NCBI RefSeq assembly: GCF_029193815.1
Contig: NZ_JARFVC010000010.1
Coordinates: forward strand, 38,904 to 102,903
Length of the DNA: 64,000 bases
DNA from: Cytobacillus sp. S13-E01
Lineage (GTDB): Bacteria > Bacillota > Bacilli > Bacillales > Bacillaceae_L
Direction: 5' to 3'
The notes under the pieces were generated by a model. The model did no database searches, was not told where the DNA came from, and saw nothing but the letters and a program-made list of their open reading frames with translations. Each line of letters opens with the position of its first letter. Position 1 is the first letter of the stretch. Shown piece by piece: positions 51,813 through 61,992 of this stretch. The position numbers and the translations under genes are program-made.

Positions 51813-53171
51813 TTAGATCTTTTTGAATAGCGAGCTATTGTCAGACGTAGGTTTATCCTTTTTGTTAAAACGTCCTTTTATAAAGAGAACTAAAACAATA
51901 GTGCCGACAAAGCCAATACTAATAAAAAAACCAGGTCTACTGGAACTACTAAATAATGTACCACTAATTGCTAATAGAATGATTACCATTCCACTGATAT
52001 ATTTAATGTTTTTTAACAGTGTGCCTGGTAGTAAACGTTTTGCAGACAAAAGGATAAAAAACCAATTATATAAAAGCATTAATCCTGCAGCGGTTGTTAT
52101 ATACTCATAAATTGTATCAGGCATTATAAGGGCAAGAACAATTGACGATATTAACCCAATAATTGAAAGAATGAAGGTTGGTAAAGGGACCTTTAACTTT
52201 CCTTTTTTAGCAAAAAGGGGTGGTGCATCCCCGTCTTTAGCAAGTGTAACTAGAACTGTTGTTACTCCATATAATGCAGCTACCATTGTTGAGAACCCAG
52301 CAATTATTAAAGCAGCATTAAAAATATGTTCAACATATGGGAGGTGATAGTTTTTAAGTGCAGTAACAAATGGACTTTCTTCGACGGAAAAATTATTCCA
52401 TTTTACCATTATAACCGCTAAAGTAATTGAAATCAGATAGATAGTTGTTATTAAAAACACCATCACTTTTCCAGCCTTTGGTGCCTCCTTTGGATTTTTA
52501 AGCTGGGCAGCCATTAAGCCTGTGACCTCAACCCCGCCAAACGCATAAAACGCCAAAATTAATGCCGACCAAACTTGAATACTGCTGTGTGGAAAAATCT
52601 TAGCCATTGTATTAGGTACATAGATGCTTTTTGTAACATCAAAAAGCCCCATAATAGCTGCTATTGCGATCACAATAAACATCACAATTGCCGAAATTTT
52701 TACTAGAGCAAATATATTCTCAAAACGATTAACACCTTTAGCCCCAAATAATATGACAATTAAACCCAAAGTAGCATATACACATGCAAAAATCCATAAA
52801 GGAATATTCGGAAACCAAAATCGAGTGAAAATGGATAGAGCTGTTAGCTGACTCCCCATAATCAGCATTTCAGAAGACCAATACACCCAACCAGAACAAA
52901 ACCCGGCCCACGATCCATAGGCTTTTTTTGCATAGGAACGAAATGCTCCTTCCAAAGGTTCGGCAGCTGTCATTCGTGCAAGAGCATCAAAAACGAGGTA
53001 CGTACCTATGGCTGCAATTATAAAAAGGAATAAGACCGCAGGACCACTCTTTATAATCGCAATACTTGAACCTAAGAAGAAGCCGGTTCCAATTGTACAT
53101 CCAACTCCAAACAAGGACAATTGCCACCATTTAAGATTTTTTTCAGAAGTTTTACCTTTAGGATTACTCAT
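51813..53171 (-). CDS. APC-family amino acid permease
   Basis: A 452-residue, 12-helix transporter. It starts SNPKGKTSEKNLKWWQLSLF and has the family's first-helix motif GVGCTIGTGFFLGSSIAI, the broken helix for substrate binding, and FYAFGGVEVTGLMA in helix 6. Substrate not determined; several related Bacillus permeases carry basic or branched amino acids. ATG 53171 after AAGGGGG. It is divergent from the LysE-family gene. Confidence 0.88.
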   Translation of the reverse strand: MSNPKGKTSEKNLKWWQLSLFGVGCTIGTGFFLGSSIAIIKSGPAVLFLFIIAAIGTYLVFDALARMTAAEPLEGAFRSYAKKAYGSWAGFCSGWVYWSSEMLIMGSQLTALSIFTRFWFPNIPLWIFACVYATLGLIVILFGAKGVNRFENIFALVKISAIVMFIVIAIAAIMGLFDVTKSIYVPNTMAKIFPHSSIQVWSALILAFYAFGGVEVTGLMAAQLKNPKEAPKAGKVMVFLITTIYLISITLAVIMVKWNNFSVEESPFVTALKNYHLPYVEHIFNAALIIAGFSTMVAALYGVTTVLVTLAKDGDAPPLFAKKGKLKVPLPTFILSIIGLISSIVLALIMPDTIYEYITTAAGLMLLYNWFFILLSAKRLLPGTLLKNIKYISGMVIILLAISGTLFSSSSRPGFFISIGFVGTIVLVLFIKGRFNKKDKPTSDNSSLFKKI

Positions 53172-53313
53172 TAGCAAGCCCCCTTAACATAAGTATTTTT
53201 CCTGAAGTAGAGTTTATTTATGTACTTATGAACGTAAATTAAGTGTGTTATGTCATGGACTAGCTGAATACACTTGTACAAGTACTATTACAAATCGACA
53301 AAGGTGGGGGCAA

Positions 53314-53943
53314 ATGAGTGTACTTATCAGTTATTTCTTTCTAGGAATATCCTTGGCAGCCCCAATTGGTCCAATTAATGCTGCTCAGTTAGACAGAGGG
53401 ATTAAGTATGGTTTTGTAAATGCCTGGCTTATAGGACTAGGCTCTGTAGTTGCAGACATTGCTTATATGATGGTTGTTTATTTAGGGATAATTCACGTGT
53501 TAGAGATTCCTTTTGTCAATACTTTTCTTTGGCTATTTGGTGCATTTGTACTAATATATACCGGAGTTGAAAGCTTAAAAGGCTTAGGCCAAATTTCTTC
53601 AACAAATAACAGAGAGAATGAAGAGTCTTATAAATAATCATTTATTGCCGGTTTTCTGATGGCCATAAGTAATCCATTAACAATTCTATTTTGGCTTGGG
53701 ATTTATGGCTCGGTTTTGGTCAAAACGGCTTCAACAACAAGTTTGGAGCAACTTGCATTATATAGCAGTGCGATCATATTTGGACTAGTTATTTGGGATG
53801 TATCGATGGCTGCATTATCCAGTAGTTTTAGAAAGTTTCTATCCACAGGTGTTTTAGCAATTATTTCTATCATTTCTGGGTTTTCGTTAATTGGATTCGG
53901 AATTTATTTTGGTTATCAAGGATTAAAGTTATTGTTTGGTTAA
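53314..53943 (+). pseudogene. LysE-family exporter gene with an in-frame stop
   Basis: The first part reads SVLISYFFLGISLAAPIGPI (the LysE-type N-terminal motif) to ENEESYK, then TAA at 53635-53637. The same frame continues SFIAGFLMAISNPLTILFWL to GFGIYFGYQGLKLLFG. The second half includes the conserved SNPLT motif. One base change in the TAA (for example AAA) would give an intact protein of about 209 residues, normal for the family. No new ribosome-binding site precedes the second part. Likely a recent nonsense mutation, or a base error. The start ATG 53314 follows AAGGTGGGGG. Confidence 0.8.
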
Positions 53944-53983
53944 GCTCTGACTATTGTTAGGGCTTTTTATAATAGAAAAATTA

Positions 53984-54232
53984 TTATTGAATTGAAATTT
54001 GTGCTTCTAGTAAATGCTTTAAATGTTCTTTTGCCCGCCTTACTCGTGCTATTTGCTGGTCATCTGTAAGCTCATCTATATCAAGGTTATTCAATAGCGA
54101 TTGTGCTAAATTTAACTTGTACCGAGCCTGGTTGAATTCCTCAGGATTATTTTTAGACTGCGCATCATAAAGTTCTCTTTCTGCGATATCCAAAGAAGAG
54201 ATAGCTTCTTTAAATTCATCATGTATTGCCAA
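53984..54232 (-). CDS. Small helical protein (DUF2524/YhzC-like)
   Basis: 82 residues, entirely helical and charged, MAIHDEFKEAISSLDIAERE to the end HLKHLLEAQISIQ. By size and position in this region it resembles YhzC (DUF2524), though I cannot confirm this. ATG 54232 has AGGAGGTATGTAC upstream. No function. Confidence 0.65.
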   Translation of the reverse strand: MAIHDEFKEAISSLDIAERELYDAQSKNNPEEFNQARYKLNLAQSLLNNLDIDELTDDQQIARVRRAKEHLKHLLEAQISIQ

Positions 54233-54375
54233 AGTACATACCTCCTAATTTTAATAGCTAGATAATTAGTATAGTGCCACTGTTAGGTAGAGATTATAAA
54301 TAATGAGCATAGAAAAATAACAAAATCCTAATTATATTTAGATGGAATGCTATTAAATCTAAGGAGCGGGCTTGT

Positions 54376-54936
54376 GTGAAAAAGAATATATTATTAGTCG
54401 CATCACTATTATTGATAGCAGGAGTATTTTATGAATATAATCCTTCCTATGGCATAGCAAAAGAAGTTTATTCAGAAGGTACTTTGTCAGTTGCTACCAG
54501 AAAAATAGGACTTCAAGAAGGAAATAGGGCGCCTGACTTTACATTACAAACATTAGATGGAGAAAAAGTGAAATTATCCAATATGTTAGGTAAGATTGTT
54601 TTTTTGAATTTCTGGACAACTTGGTGTCCACCATGTAAAGCTGAAATGCCAGATCTGCAAGAATTTTATGAGGAACAACAAGATAATAATATAGAAATTG
54701 TAGCTGTAAATATAACAACTTCGGAAAAAAAAGCTGATGACGTAGGAGTATTCGCAAAAGAGTACGGTTTAACATTCCCGGTCTTACTTGATAACAAAGG
54801 AGATGTAGCGGATACATACCAAATACTCACAATTCCGACAACTTATGTGATAGACAAACATGGAATTGTTCGTAAAAAAATAATTGGCCCGTTGGAAAAA
54901 GAACAGATGGTTGAACTAATTGGAGTTCTAGACTAG
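54376..54936 (+). CDS. TlpA/ResA-like thiol-disulfide oxidoreductase
   Basis: A 186-residue membrane-anchored thioredoxin-fold protein. Signal anchor KKNILLVASLLLIAGVFYEY, then a thioredoxin domain with the active site NFWTTWCPPCKAEMPDL (CPPC) and the cis-proline loop LTIPTTYVIDKHG. It probably acts outside the membrane to reduce thiols, like ResA or StoA in haem-protein or spore maturation; the partner is not evident. Start GTG 54376 after AAGGAGCGGG. Confidence 0.9.
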   Translation: MKKNILLVASLLLIAGVFYEYNPSYGIAKEVYSEGTLSVATRKIGLQEGNRAPDFTLQTLDGEKVKLSNMLGKIVFLNFWTTWCPPCKAEMPDLQEFYEEQQDNNIEIVAVNITTSEKKADDVGVFAKEYGLTFPVLLDNKGDVADTYQILTIPTTYVIDKHGIVRKKIIGPLEKEQMVELIGVLD

Positions 54937-55080
54937 AGAAACTAATAAAACAACGCTTCCTACCACGGGAAGCGTTGTTAATTTATTAGTGTTGCAGCAC
55001 CAGCCTCGATTGCTAAATCCAATGATTAAAAAGATAAAAGTTACATATATCCAATGAAGTGCAGTCAGGTCTATTATCAT
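54928..55080 (-). pseudogene. Remnant of a YhfA-like permease gene, 5' end only
   Basis: ATG 55080 with AGGAGG nine bases upstream opens MIIDLTALHWIYVTFIFLII, which resembles the first helix of large permeases such as YhfA, the gene that follows yhaA in B. subtilis. After GFSN the frame runs through the terminator of the thioredoxin gene and stops after 50 codons. It looks like a deletion that left the ribosome-binding site and first helix. It could alternatively be a small membrane peptide gene. Confidence 0.45.
54947..54985 (+). terminator. Terminator of the TlpA-like gene
   Basis: AACAACGCTTCC pairs with GGAAGCGTTGTT around TACCACG, then AATTTATT. Confidence 0.85.
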
Positions 55081-55381
55081 ATAGTTCAACCTCCTATATA
55101 AAATTCATCACTTGGGAAAGGCGTATACCCAGAAGATGTAATACAAAATATGAAGAAATGAAAAACATGTAAGGTAGTGAAAAATATAGTAGTTTAAGAG
55201 CGGGTAATTTGTCGACCTGTGGTACCAATAGTTTAAAAAATGACAAATTTTTAGTTATTTCCACGGAAATATACAATAAATTGTCAGAATATTAGATTTG
55301 CCGTTTGAATGTATATTTTACGAGGGAATAGAAAGAAAAACGAAAAACCACCATATTTTGACGGTTCATGTTACCTAAAAG

Positions 55382-55897
55382 TTATTCCTTTAATTTTGGT
55401 ATGAAATATTTAGTAACATAGGAAGGACGGGGAAAAATCGTTTTTTGTTGATCCATACCTTCGTAGGTACCAGGTTTATTATGTGCTTGCACATAGGATT
55501 TCGATTGTTGCCAGTTCAAAAAGTGTTGTTCTTTTTCCCATAATGTCATGATAACGTAGGTATCACTACTTAACGGGCGCAAAACTCTTTTAGCTACAAA
55601 ACCTGGTTCATGTTCAACTAATCCTGGACTATTTTTAAAGCGATATTCAAAAACAGGTCGACCTTCATCATTAACGGGAATATTGTTTAAAACAGCGAAG
55701 CCTCCAAGTTCAAATTGTCCAGATGAATAGATGACCTGATATTTCTTCGGTTCATTAAAAATAGAGTTTCCTTTAGTTTCATGGACAAGTAGAGCATTAT
55801 CCTCAGTTTGAAATAATACTAACTCCTCCTTTGAATGTGCTTTTTTAATGGATTCAAGGTACTCACTAGTTCCAAATGTAAAATAAACATTCATCAT
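55382..55897 (-). CDS. hmoB: Haem-degrading monooxygenase HmoB
   Basis: A 171-residue protein with an N-terminal half typical of Bacillus HmoB (YhgC) and a C-terminal ABM (antibiotic biosynthesis monooxygenase) domain of IsdG type (about 65-160): RPVFEYRFKNSPGLVEHEPG, VIMTLWEKEQHFLNWQQSKS. The tryptophan in LWEKE and the asparagine region fit haem-degrading members. Place directly before pbpF and near the haem genes is as in B. subtilis. It would release iron from haem. Confidence 0.85.
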   Translation of the reverse strand: MMNVYFTFGTSEYLESIKKAHSKEELVLFQTEDNALLVHETKGNSIFNEPKKYQVIYSSGQFELGGFAVLNNIPVNDEGRPVFEYRFKNSPGLVEHEPGFVAKRVLRPLSSDTYVIMTLWEKEQHFLNWQQSKSYVQAHNKPGTYEGMDQQKTIFPRPSYVTKYFIPKLKE

Positions 55898-56050
55898 AAA
55901 ACACCTCTTTTAACTATTTCTATTCATACAGTTAATTTTTTTTACAAATTTTACTTATATTACACAAATCATACATACTGTGAAACTTTAACATTAATAC
56001 TAACTTATATGTCAAATCGAACCAACCTATTTCAGGAGGTGTTTGTAGTA

Positions 56051-58192
56051 ATGAAAAAAAAGTTCATTCTTTCTTTATTAGCAATGCTTTTTACATTCGT
56101 TTTTGCGATTTTTGGATATATGCTGATTCTTTATGCTGGTGATTATGTTGTAGACGATAAAAAATTAGTAATGAATTCCGCAACGAGTTTAGTTGATAAA
56201 AGTGGGAATCTACTGACCAAGTTATATTATGAAAATAGAGAGTTAGTTTCTATTGATAATATTCCTGAGCATGTACAACAAGCATTTATAGCAGTAGAGG
56301 ATACAAGATTTTATAAACATCATGGAATTGATGTCAGATCCATTTTCCGGGCCCTTTATAAAGACATAATTGCTGGTGGAAAGGTAGAAGGTGGCAGTAC
56401 AATCACCCAACAACTTGCTAAGAATGTATTCTTAACAAATGATAAAACGTGGCTCCGTAAAACAAAGGAAGTTATTATCGCAATTAATCTTGAAAAGAAC
56501 TATAGTAAGAAAAAATTATTAGAAATGTATTTGAATCGGATTTATCTTGGACATGGTGCCTATGGTATTCAGACAGCGTCAAAGATGTACTTTAACAAGG
56601 AGATATTTGAATTGACCGTGGAAGAAGGAGCAATGCTTGCAGCACTACCGAAAGCCCCTTCAACGTATTCTCCAATTACAAACGTAGATAAAAGCAAGGA
56701 AAGAAGAGATTTGATACTGAGCTTAATGCAGTCACAAGGGTACTTAAGTGCTGAAGAAACTGTACGTTTTCAAGGTAAAACCATTTCTTTAGATGTACAA
56801 CAATTTACACAGGACCCCTCTATATTAACCTATGTTGATATGGTGTTTGCTGAAGCAAAGGATGTTTATTCTTTATCAAATGAGGAATTGTTAAGGGGTG
56901 GATATACAATATCAGTCCCTTTAATTAAAAAGGTTCAGCAAACTGCGTATGATTTATTTCAAGAGTCTAGTTACTTCCCGGGAACAGATGAGTTTGCAGA
57001 GGGTGCTTTTGTATTACTAGACAATAAAACAGGCGGTGTCATCTCAATCATTGGTGGGCGTAATTATGTTCAAAAAGGCTTAAACAGATCAATTGTTAGA
57101 CGTCAGCCTGGCTCTACACTAAAACCACTAGCTGTATATGGACCTGCGTTAGATGAACAAGAATTTGGACCCTATTCGTTACTTGTAGATAAAAAGTTAT
57201 CATATGGAAAATATGAACCCCGGAACTATAATAACATCTACAAAGACAAAATCTCAATGTATGATGCTGTAATTGAATCAGCAAACGCTGCCGCTGTTTG
57301 GACGCTAAATGAATTAGGAATTGATAAAGGCAAGAAATACTTAGGGAAATCTGGTATTACCATTCCTGATAACGGTTTATCTATTGCATTAGGTGGTTTA
57401 CAACAAGGTATATCGCCACTAGACATGGCAAGGGCGTACAGGGCATTTGCCGCTGCTGGGAAAACGATAGAGCCACACTTTATTAGTAAAATAGTGGATC
57501 GTAATGGAAAAGTAGTTGGAACCCCTAGCCTAAAGGAGAAGGAAGTATTTACTAAGCAAACTGCGTGGTATATGACTAGAATGCTTGAAGCAGTAGTGAA
57601 TAGTGGAACTGGGAGATCGGGAGAGTTTGGTGGTGCTTTAGCTGGTAAAACAGGTACCACTAACTATCCTCATAAGGAAGGGGCAATAAAAGATGCCTGG
57701 TTTGTCGGTTACACACCAAGTGTTGTGGGTGCAGTTTGGATGGGGTATGACCACACAGATGAAGAACATTATTTAAATCAAGGTAGTGGCTATTCAACAA
57801 AGCTTTTTAAAGATATCTTAACAAAGTCTGAATTGACTACAGCAACCGCCTTTACTACTCCTGCCGATGTCGAAGAATTGGAGTCGCCAATTAGGCTTAA
57901 AGATGTTACTGATTTACAAGCAAGCTTAACCTTCAAACCGTTCGGGTTATTCACCATTCAGTTAAACTGGACCCCTGCTATTGATAGTCGTGTAGAATAC
58001 CGCATTTATGAAAAAGAGATTAATGGTCTAAATTATATTGGCTCTGTCAAAGGTCAAGGAGAATTTGAAATTCAAAATGTAAATATATTTTCTCTACCTA
58101 CAATATGTGTGGTTCCGTATAATACCCAAACAGACCAAGAAGGAATAGAATCAAATATTGCTCGCCCCGAATTTTTTTTAAGGGGGCGTTAA
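56051..58192 (+). CDS. pbpF: Class A penicillin-binding protein PbpF (PBP2c)
   Basis: A 713-residue bifunctional cell-wall synthase with one N-terminal membrane anchor (about 5-27). The transglycosylase domain has VEDTRFYKHHGID, GGSTITQQLAKN and RIYLGHGAYGIQTASKMYFN. The transpeptidase has SxxK in RQPGSTLKPLAVYGP, SxN in ESANAAAVW and KTGTT in AGKTGTTN. In B. subtilis PBP2c works during sporulation germ-cell-wall synthesis. ATG 56051 is chosen because AGGAGG is near and the length equals B. subtilis PbpF; earlier in-frame codons overlap hmoB. Confidence 0.95.
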   Translation: MKKKFILSLLAMLFTFVFAIFGYMLILYAGDYVVDDKKLVMNSATSLVDKSGNLLTKLYYENRELVSIDNIPEHVQQAFIAVEDTRFYKHHGIDVRSIFRALYKDIIAGGKVEGGSTITQQLAKNVFLTNDKTWLRKTKEVIIAINLEKNYSKKKLLEMYLNRIYLGHGAYGIQTASKMYFNKEIFELTVEEGAMLAALPKAPSTYSPITNVDKSKERRDLILSLMQSQGYLSAEETVRFQGKTISLDVQQFTQDPSILTYVDMVFAEAKDVYSLSNEELLRGGYTISVPLIKKVQQTAYDLFQESSYFPGTDEFAEGAFVLLDNKTGGVISIIGGRNYVQKGLNRSIVRRQPGSTLKPLAVYGPALDEQEFGPYSLLVDKKLSYGKYEPRNYNNIYKDKISMYDAVIESANAAAVWTLNELGIDKGKKYLGKSGITIPDNGLSIALGGLQQGISPLDMARAYRAFAAAGKTIEPHFISKIVDRNGKVVGTPSLKEKEVFTKQTAWYMTRMLEAVVNSGTGRSGEFGGALAGKTGTTNYPHKEGAIKDAWFVGYTPSVVGAVWMGYDHTDEEHYLNQGSGYSTKLFKDILTKSELTTATAFTTPADVEELESPIRLKDVTDLQASLTFKPFGLFTIQLNWTPAIDSRVEYRIYEKEINGLNYIGSVKGQGEFEIQNVNIFSLPTICVVPYNTQTDQEGIESNIARPEFFLRGR

Positions 58193-58210
58193 ATTAAAAG
58201 AGGCGATTTT

Positions 58211-58396
58211 TTGACATTTGAGCGTGTTATCTATACAACTATAGGAGAAAACGGTATAGTTGAAGGTGCGAAAAAAACATCAAAAATGGGCAAGAGATTC
58301 TTTACCCAGGCGTATTTGATTTTTATGAAAGAGATAACTAGGCCACCACTGAAATATGGTGCAGCCGAGTTTTTCTTTATTAACGGAATACTATAA
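58211..58396 (+). CDS. Possible small protein, 61 aa, doubtful
   Basis: A TTG-initiated frame (TFERVIYTTIGENGIVEGAK) with AGAGGCG nine bases upstream. Two short hydrophobic patches, basic overall. It fills the gap between pbpF and hemE but has no recognisable family. It may be leader DNA. Kept with low confidence because a ribosome-binding site is visible. Confidence 0.25.
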   Translation: MTFERVIYTTIGENGIVEGAKKTSKMGKRFFTQAYLIFMKEITRPPLKYGAAEFFFINGIL

Positions 58397-58430
58397 TTAG
58401 TTGTTGTGGATAAGGGAAAGGTGGATATTT

Positions 58431-59468
58431 ATGAGCAATCAGTTTAACGATACTTTTTTACAAGCCTGTAGAGGAGAGGCTACAAACCATGTACCTGTGT
58501 GGTACATGCGTCAGGCAGGTCGTTCTCAACCTGAATATCGTGCTATCAAAGAAAAATACTCCTTATTTGAAATTACACATCAGCCAGAGCTTTGTGCGTA
58601 TGTAACAAGACTTCCTGTCGAACAGTATAATGTAGATGCAGCGATTTTATATAAAGACATCATGACTCCACTACCATCATTAGGGGTAGATGTTGAGATA
58701 AAGTCTGGAATAGGACCAGTGATTAGCAACCCTATTAAATCACTCCAAGATGTAGAAAAGTTGGGTGAAATTAACCCTGAAGATGATGTTGCATATGTGT
58801 TAGATACAATAAAATTACTAACTACAGAGCAACTAAATGTACCTTTGATCGGTTTCGCAGGTGCGCCATTTACTTTAGCATCATATATGATCGAAGGTGG
58901 ACCGTCGAGAAACTATAACAAAACTAAGGCATTTATGTATGCTGAACCTAAAGCTTGGTTTACGTTAATGAATAAGCTCGGAGAAATGACGATTACATAT
59001 GTGAAAGCACAAATAAAAGCAGGTGTTAAAGCAGTGCAAATTTTTGATTCATGGGTTGGTGCCCTTAACGTTGAGGATTATCGTTATTTTATTAAACCTA
59101 TTATGAATCGAATTTTCTTAGAATTACGTGAGGAAGGCGTACCTTTAATCATGTTTGGGGTTGGTGCAAGTCATTTAGCATTAGAGTGGCATGACCTTCC
59201 ACTAGATGTTGTTGGCCTTGATTGGCGCTTACCAGTTAATGAAGCGAGAGACAAAGGTATCGTCAAAACAGTTCAGGGTAACCTTGACCCCGCCATTCTT
59301 TTAGCAACATGGGAAGTGATTGAAGAGCGTACAAAAGCAATTTTAGATGAAGGAATAAAACAACCAGGTTATATCTTTAATTTAGGCCATGGTGTATTCC
59401 CAGAAGTTAATCCTGAAACATTAAAACGTTTAACTTCTTTTGTTCATGAATATACAGCTAAAAAATAA
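58431..59468 (+). CDS. hemE: Uroporphyrinogen III decarboxylase
   Basis: A 345-residue enzyme that decarboxylates the four acetate side chains of uroporphyrinogen III to give coproporphyrinogen III. Signatures: [16 protein letters not shown] (N-terminal), [20 protein letters not shown] and [14 protein letters not shown]. Length close to B. subtilis HemE. ATG 58431 follows GGGAAAGGTGG; the longer opening at 58401 has none. First gene of the haem operon; its product is the substrate of HemY. Confidence 0.96.
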   Translation: MSNQFNDTFLQACRGEATNHVPVWYMRQAGRSQPEYRAIKEKYSLFEITHQPELCAYVTRLPVEQYNVDAAILYKDIMTPLPSLGVDVEIKSGIGPVISNPIKSLQDVEKLGEINPEDDVAYVLDTIKLLTTEQLNVPLIGFAGAPFTLASYMIEGGPSRNYNKTKAFMYAEPKAWFTLMNKLGEMTITYVKAQIKAGVKAVQIFDSWVGALNVEDYRYFIKPIMNRIFLELREEGVPLIMFGVGASHLALEWHDLPLDVVGLDWRLPVNEARDKGIVKTVQGNLDPAILLATWEVIEERTKAILDEGIKQPGYIFNLGHGVFPEVNPETLKRLTSFVHEYTAKK

Positions 59469-59499
59469 TGTATTAAATTGTAATGAGGTGTAGTGTTAG

Positions 59500-60432
59500 A
59501 TGGCAAAGAAAAAGATGGGTTTACTCGTAATGGCATACGGTACACCATATAAAGAAGAAGACCTTGAACGTTATTACACTCATATTAGACATGGTAGAAA
59601 ACCGTCGCCTGAGATGCTGCAGGATTTAAAGGATCGTTATGAAGCGATTGGAGGTATTTCGCCGTTAGCTACAATTACTAAGGAACAGGCTGAAAAGCTT
59701 GAGCACCATTTAAATAGTAGTCAAGATGTAATTGAGTTTAAAATGTATTTAGGCTTAAAGCATATTGAGCCTTTTGTTGAGGATGCAGTTGCTGATATGC
59801 ACAGAGATGGAATTGAAGAAGCAGTAAGTATTGTTTTAGCTCCTCATTTCTCAACGTTTAGTGTAAAGTCTTATAATGGACGAGCTAAGGAAGAAGCGGA
59901 GAAACTTGGTGGTCCAACTATTCATTCCGTAGAGAGTTGGTATCAAGAGCCTAAATTTATCGATTATTGGGTAAATCAAGTCAAGAATACTTATTCACTA
60001 ATGACTGAAGAACAACGAGAAAAGGCTGTTCTAATTGTTTCAGCACATAGCTTACCTGAGAAAATTATTGTAGCTGGTGACCCATACCCACAGCAATTAC
60101 AGGAAACAGCCGATTTAATTGCTAAAAAAGCAGGAATAAAGAATTACGAAATTGGCTGGCAAAGTGCAGGAAACACTCCTGAGCCTTGGATTGGTCCAGA
60201 TGTTCAAGACTTAACAAGAGATTTAAATAAGAAAAAAGGATATACGTCATTTGTATATATTCCAGTAGGCTTTGTTTCTGACCATCTGGAAGTATTATAT
60301 GATAATGACACTGAATGTAAAATTGTTACAGACGAAATCGGTGCAGACTATTATCGTCCAGGGATGCCTAATGCAAGACTTGAGTTTATCGACTGCTTGG
60401 CTACGGTTGTATTGAAAAAAATAGGGCAGTAA
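59500..60432 (+). CDS. hemH: Coproporphyrin III ferrochelatase
   Basis: A 310-residue enzyme (HemH/CpfC) inserting Fe2+ into coproporphyrin III in the Gram-positive haem pathway. The metal-site residues are in VSAHSLPEK (His) and [12 protein letters not shown] (Glu). [20 protein letters not shown] at the start is typical. There is no C-terminal membrane helix, as expected. It follows hemE after 31 bp; its ribosome-binding site is AATGAGGTG. Confidence 0.96.
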   Translation: MAKKKMGLLVMAYGTPYKEEDLERYYTHIRHGRKPSPEMLQDLKDRYEAIGGISPLATITKEQAEKLEHHLNSSQDVIEFKMYLGLKHIEPFVEDAVADMHRDGIEEAVSIVLAPHFSTFSVKSYNGRAKEEAEKLGGPTIHSVESWYQEPKFIDYWVNQVKNTYSLMTEEQREKAVLIVSAHSLPEKIIVAGDPYPQQLQETADLIAKKAGIKNYEIGWQSAGNTPEPWIGPDVQDLTRDLNKKKGYTSFVYIPVGFVSDHLEVLYDNDTECKIVTDEIGADYYRPGMPNARLEFIDCLATVVLKKIGQ

Positions 60433-60484
60433 GATTGATTTCATTTGTTGGAAAGCGACTTAAATATCGCTTTGACTTAAAGTT

Positions 60485-60516
60485 CCCCCACTAAATTGAC
60501 ATTAGTGGGGGATTTT
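60485..60516 (+). terminator. Terminator-like hairpin between hemH and hemY
   Basis: CCCCCACTAA pairs perfectly with TTAGTGGGGG around ATTGACA, but the following tail is only ATTTTA. It could attenuate hemY transcription. Confidence 0.55.
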
Positions 60517-60558
60517 ATACAAGGATAATCTATAACTTGAAAAGAAGGCGATGAACAA

Positions 60559-61992
60559 GTGAGTGATGTAAATGGTCGAGGTCGAGTTGTCGTCATTGGT
60601 GGTGGCATTACGGGATTAGCAGCAACCTATTATTTACAAAAGGAGTCAAAGGATAAAGGACTTTCACTTGATGTTAAATTAATAGAAGCAAGTCATCGGC
60701 TAGGTGGGAAAATTCAGACCGCTACAAACGATGGTTTTGTCATTGAAAAAGGACCGGATTCCTTTTTAGCTAGAAAACAAAGTGCTTCAAGACTGATCCA
60801 TGAAGTAGGGCTAGAAGATAAGCTTGTTTATAATTCTTCTGGCAAGTCCTATGTTCTCGTTAAGGGGAGACTCCACCCCATGCCGGGTGGCTCGATTATG
60901 GGAATACCGACTCAAATTGCACCATTTATTTCTACGGGACTGTTTTCTCCAATGGGTAAGATGCGCGCTGCTGCAGACTTTGTGTTACCACCTACTAAAG
61001 CAGCTGGTGATCTCTCACTAGGCCAATTTTTTAGGAGAAGACTTGGTAACGAGGTCGTTGAAAATCTTATAGAGCCATTACTGTCAGGAATTTATGCAGG
61101 TGATATCGATCACCTTAGCTTAATGGCAACCTTTCCACAATTTTTTCAGGTAGAACAAAAACATGGAAGTTTAATTCGAGGTATGAAGCGTGCTGCATCT
61201 TCTATACCGAAAAAAAGTGAAAGTATTGCAAAACCTAAAGGGATGTTTTTAACAGTTACAACGGGACTCCAATCCTTGGTTGAAAGAGTAGAAGCTAAAC
61301 TAGTAGAAGGTTCAGTTTATAAAGGTGTTCGGGTTGGTAGAATCGAAAAAAGAGATCAAGGTTTTAAGGTAATGATTAATAATGGTGAAATTATCCATGC
61401 TGATAGTATTATTCTTGCCACCCCGCATCATGTTACTCAATCTATGCTAGAACACTACAGCTTTTTTGATTCTTTAAAAGCAATGCCATCTACGTCTGTA
61501 GCAACAGTAGCCATGGCATTTCCAAAATCAGCTATAAAAAAAGATATTGATGGGACTGGATTTGTCGTTTCAAGGAATAATGACTATGTTATTACAGCTT
61601 GTACTTGGACACATAAAAAATGGTCACATTCAGCACCTAAAGGAAAAGTATTATTGCGGTGTTATGTTGGTAAAGCTGGGGACGAAGCAATTGTTGAACA
61701 ATCAGATGATGAAATAATCAAAGTGGTTCTTAAGGATCTAGGCAAAACAATGAATATCTCTTCAAAACCCGACTTTTCTATCATTACTAGATGGAAGGAT
61801 TCAATGCCACAATATACGGTTGGACATAAACATAGAATAGAAGCGATTAAACAAAACATGAAGGAAGAGCTACCCGGTGTTTTTTTAGCAGGAAGCTCTT
61901 ACTCTGGATTAGGGATTCCAGATTGTATTGATCAAGGTGAGGAAGCAGTCAAAAATGTTTTAGCATTTTTATCCCGCATTAACGGGCAGTAA
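60559..61992 (+). CDS. hemY: Coproporphyrinogen III oxidase (HemY/CgoX)
   Basis: A 477-residue FAD enzyme. The dinucleotide site is VVVIGGGITGLAATYYLQ, followed by EASHRLGGKIQTATNDGF and IEKGPDSFLARK. In Gram-positive bacteria HemY oxidises coproporphyrinogen III to coproporphyrin III, the substrate of HemH. The start is a GTG near 60559, nine bases after AGAAGGCGATG. The last residues (RINGQ) and the stop codon come from a family-2 repeat, so the natural C-terminus has been replaced or trimmed by a few residues. Confidence 0.93.
   Translation: MSDVNGRGRVVVIGGGITGLAATYYLQKESKDKGLSLDVKLIEASHRLGGKIQTATNDGFVIEKGPDSFLARKQSASRLIHEVGLEDKLVYNSSGKSYVLVKGRLHPMPGGSIMGIPTQIAPFISTGLFSPMGKMRAAADFVLPPTKAAGDLSLGQFFRRRLGNEVVENLIEPLLSGIYAGDIDHLSLMATFPQFFQVEQKHGSLIRGMKRAASSIPKKSESIAKPKGMFLTVTTGLQSLVERVEAKLVEGSVYKGVRVGRIEKRDQGFKVMINNGEIIHADSIILATPHHVTQSMLEHYSFFDSLKAMPSTSVATVAMAFPKSAIKKDIDGTGFVVSRNNDYVITACTWTHKKWSHSAPKGKVLLRCYVGKAGDEAIVEQSDDEIIKVVLKDLGKTMNISSKPDFSIITRWKDSMPQYTVGHKHRIEAIKQNMKEELPGVFLAGSSYSGLGIPDCIDQGEEAVKNVLAFLSRINGQ

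Noticed and set aside
55094..55276. Minus-strand frame of 60 codons between tlpA-like and hmoB
   Set aside because: Hydrophobic composition arises from AT-rich DNA. No ribosome-binding site. Kept out of the gene list.
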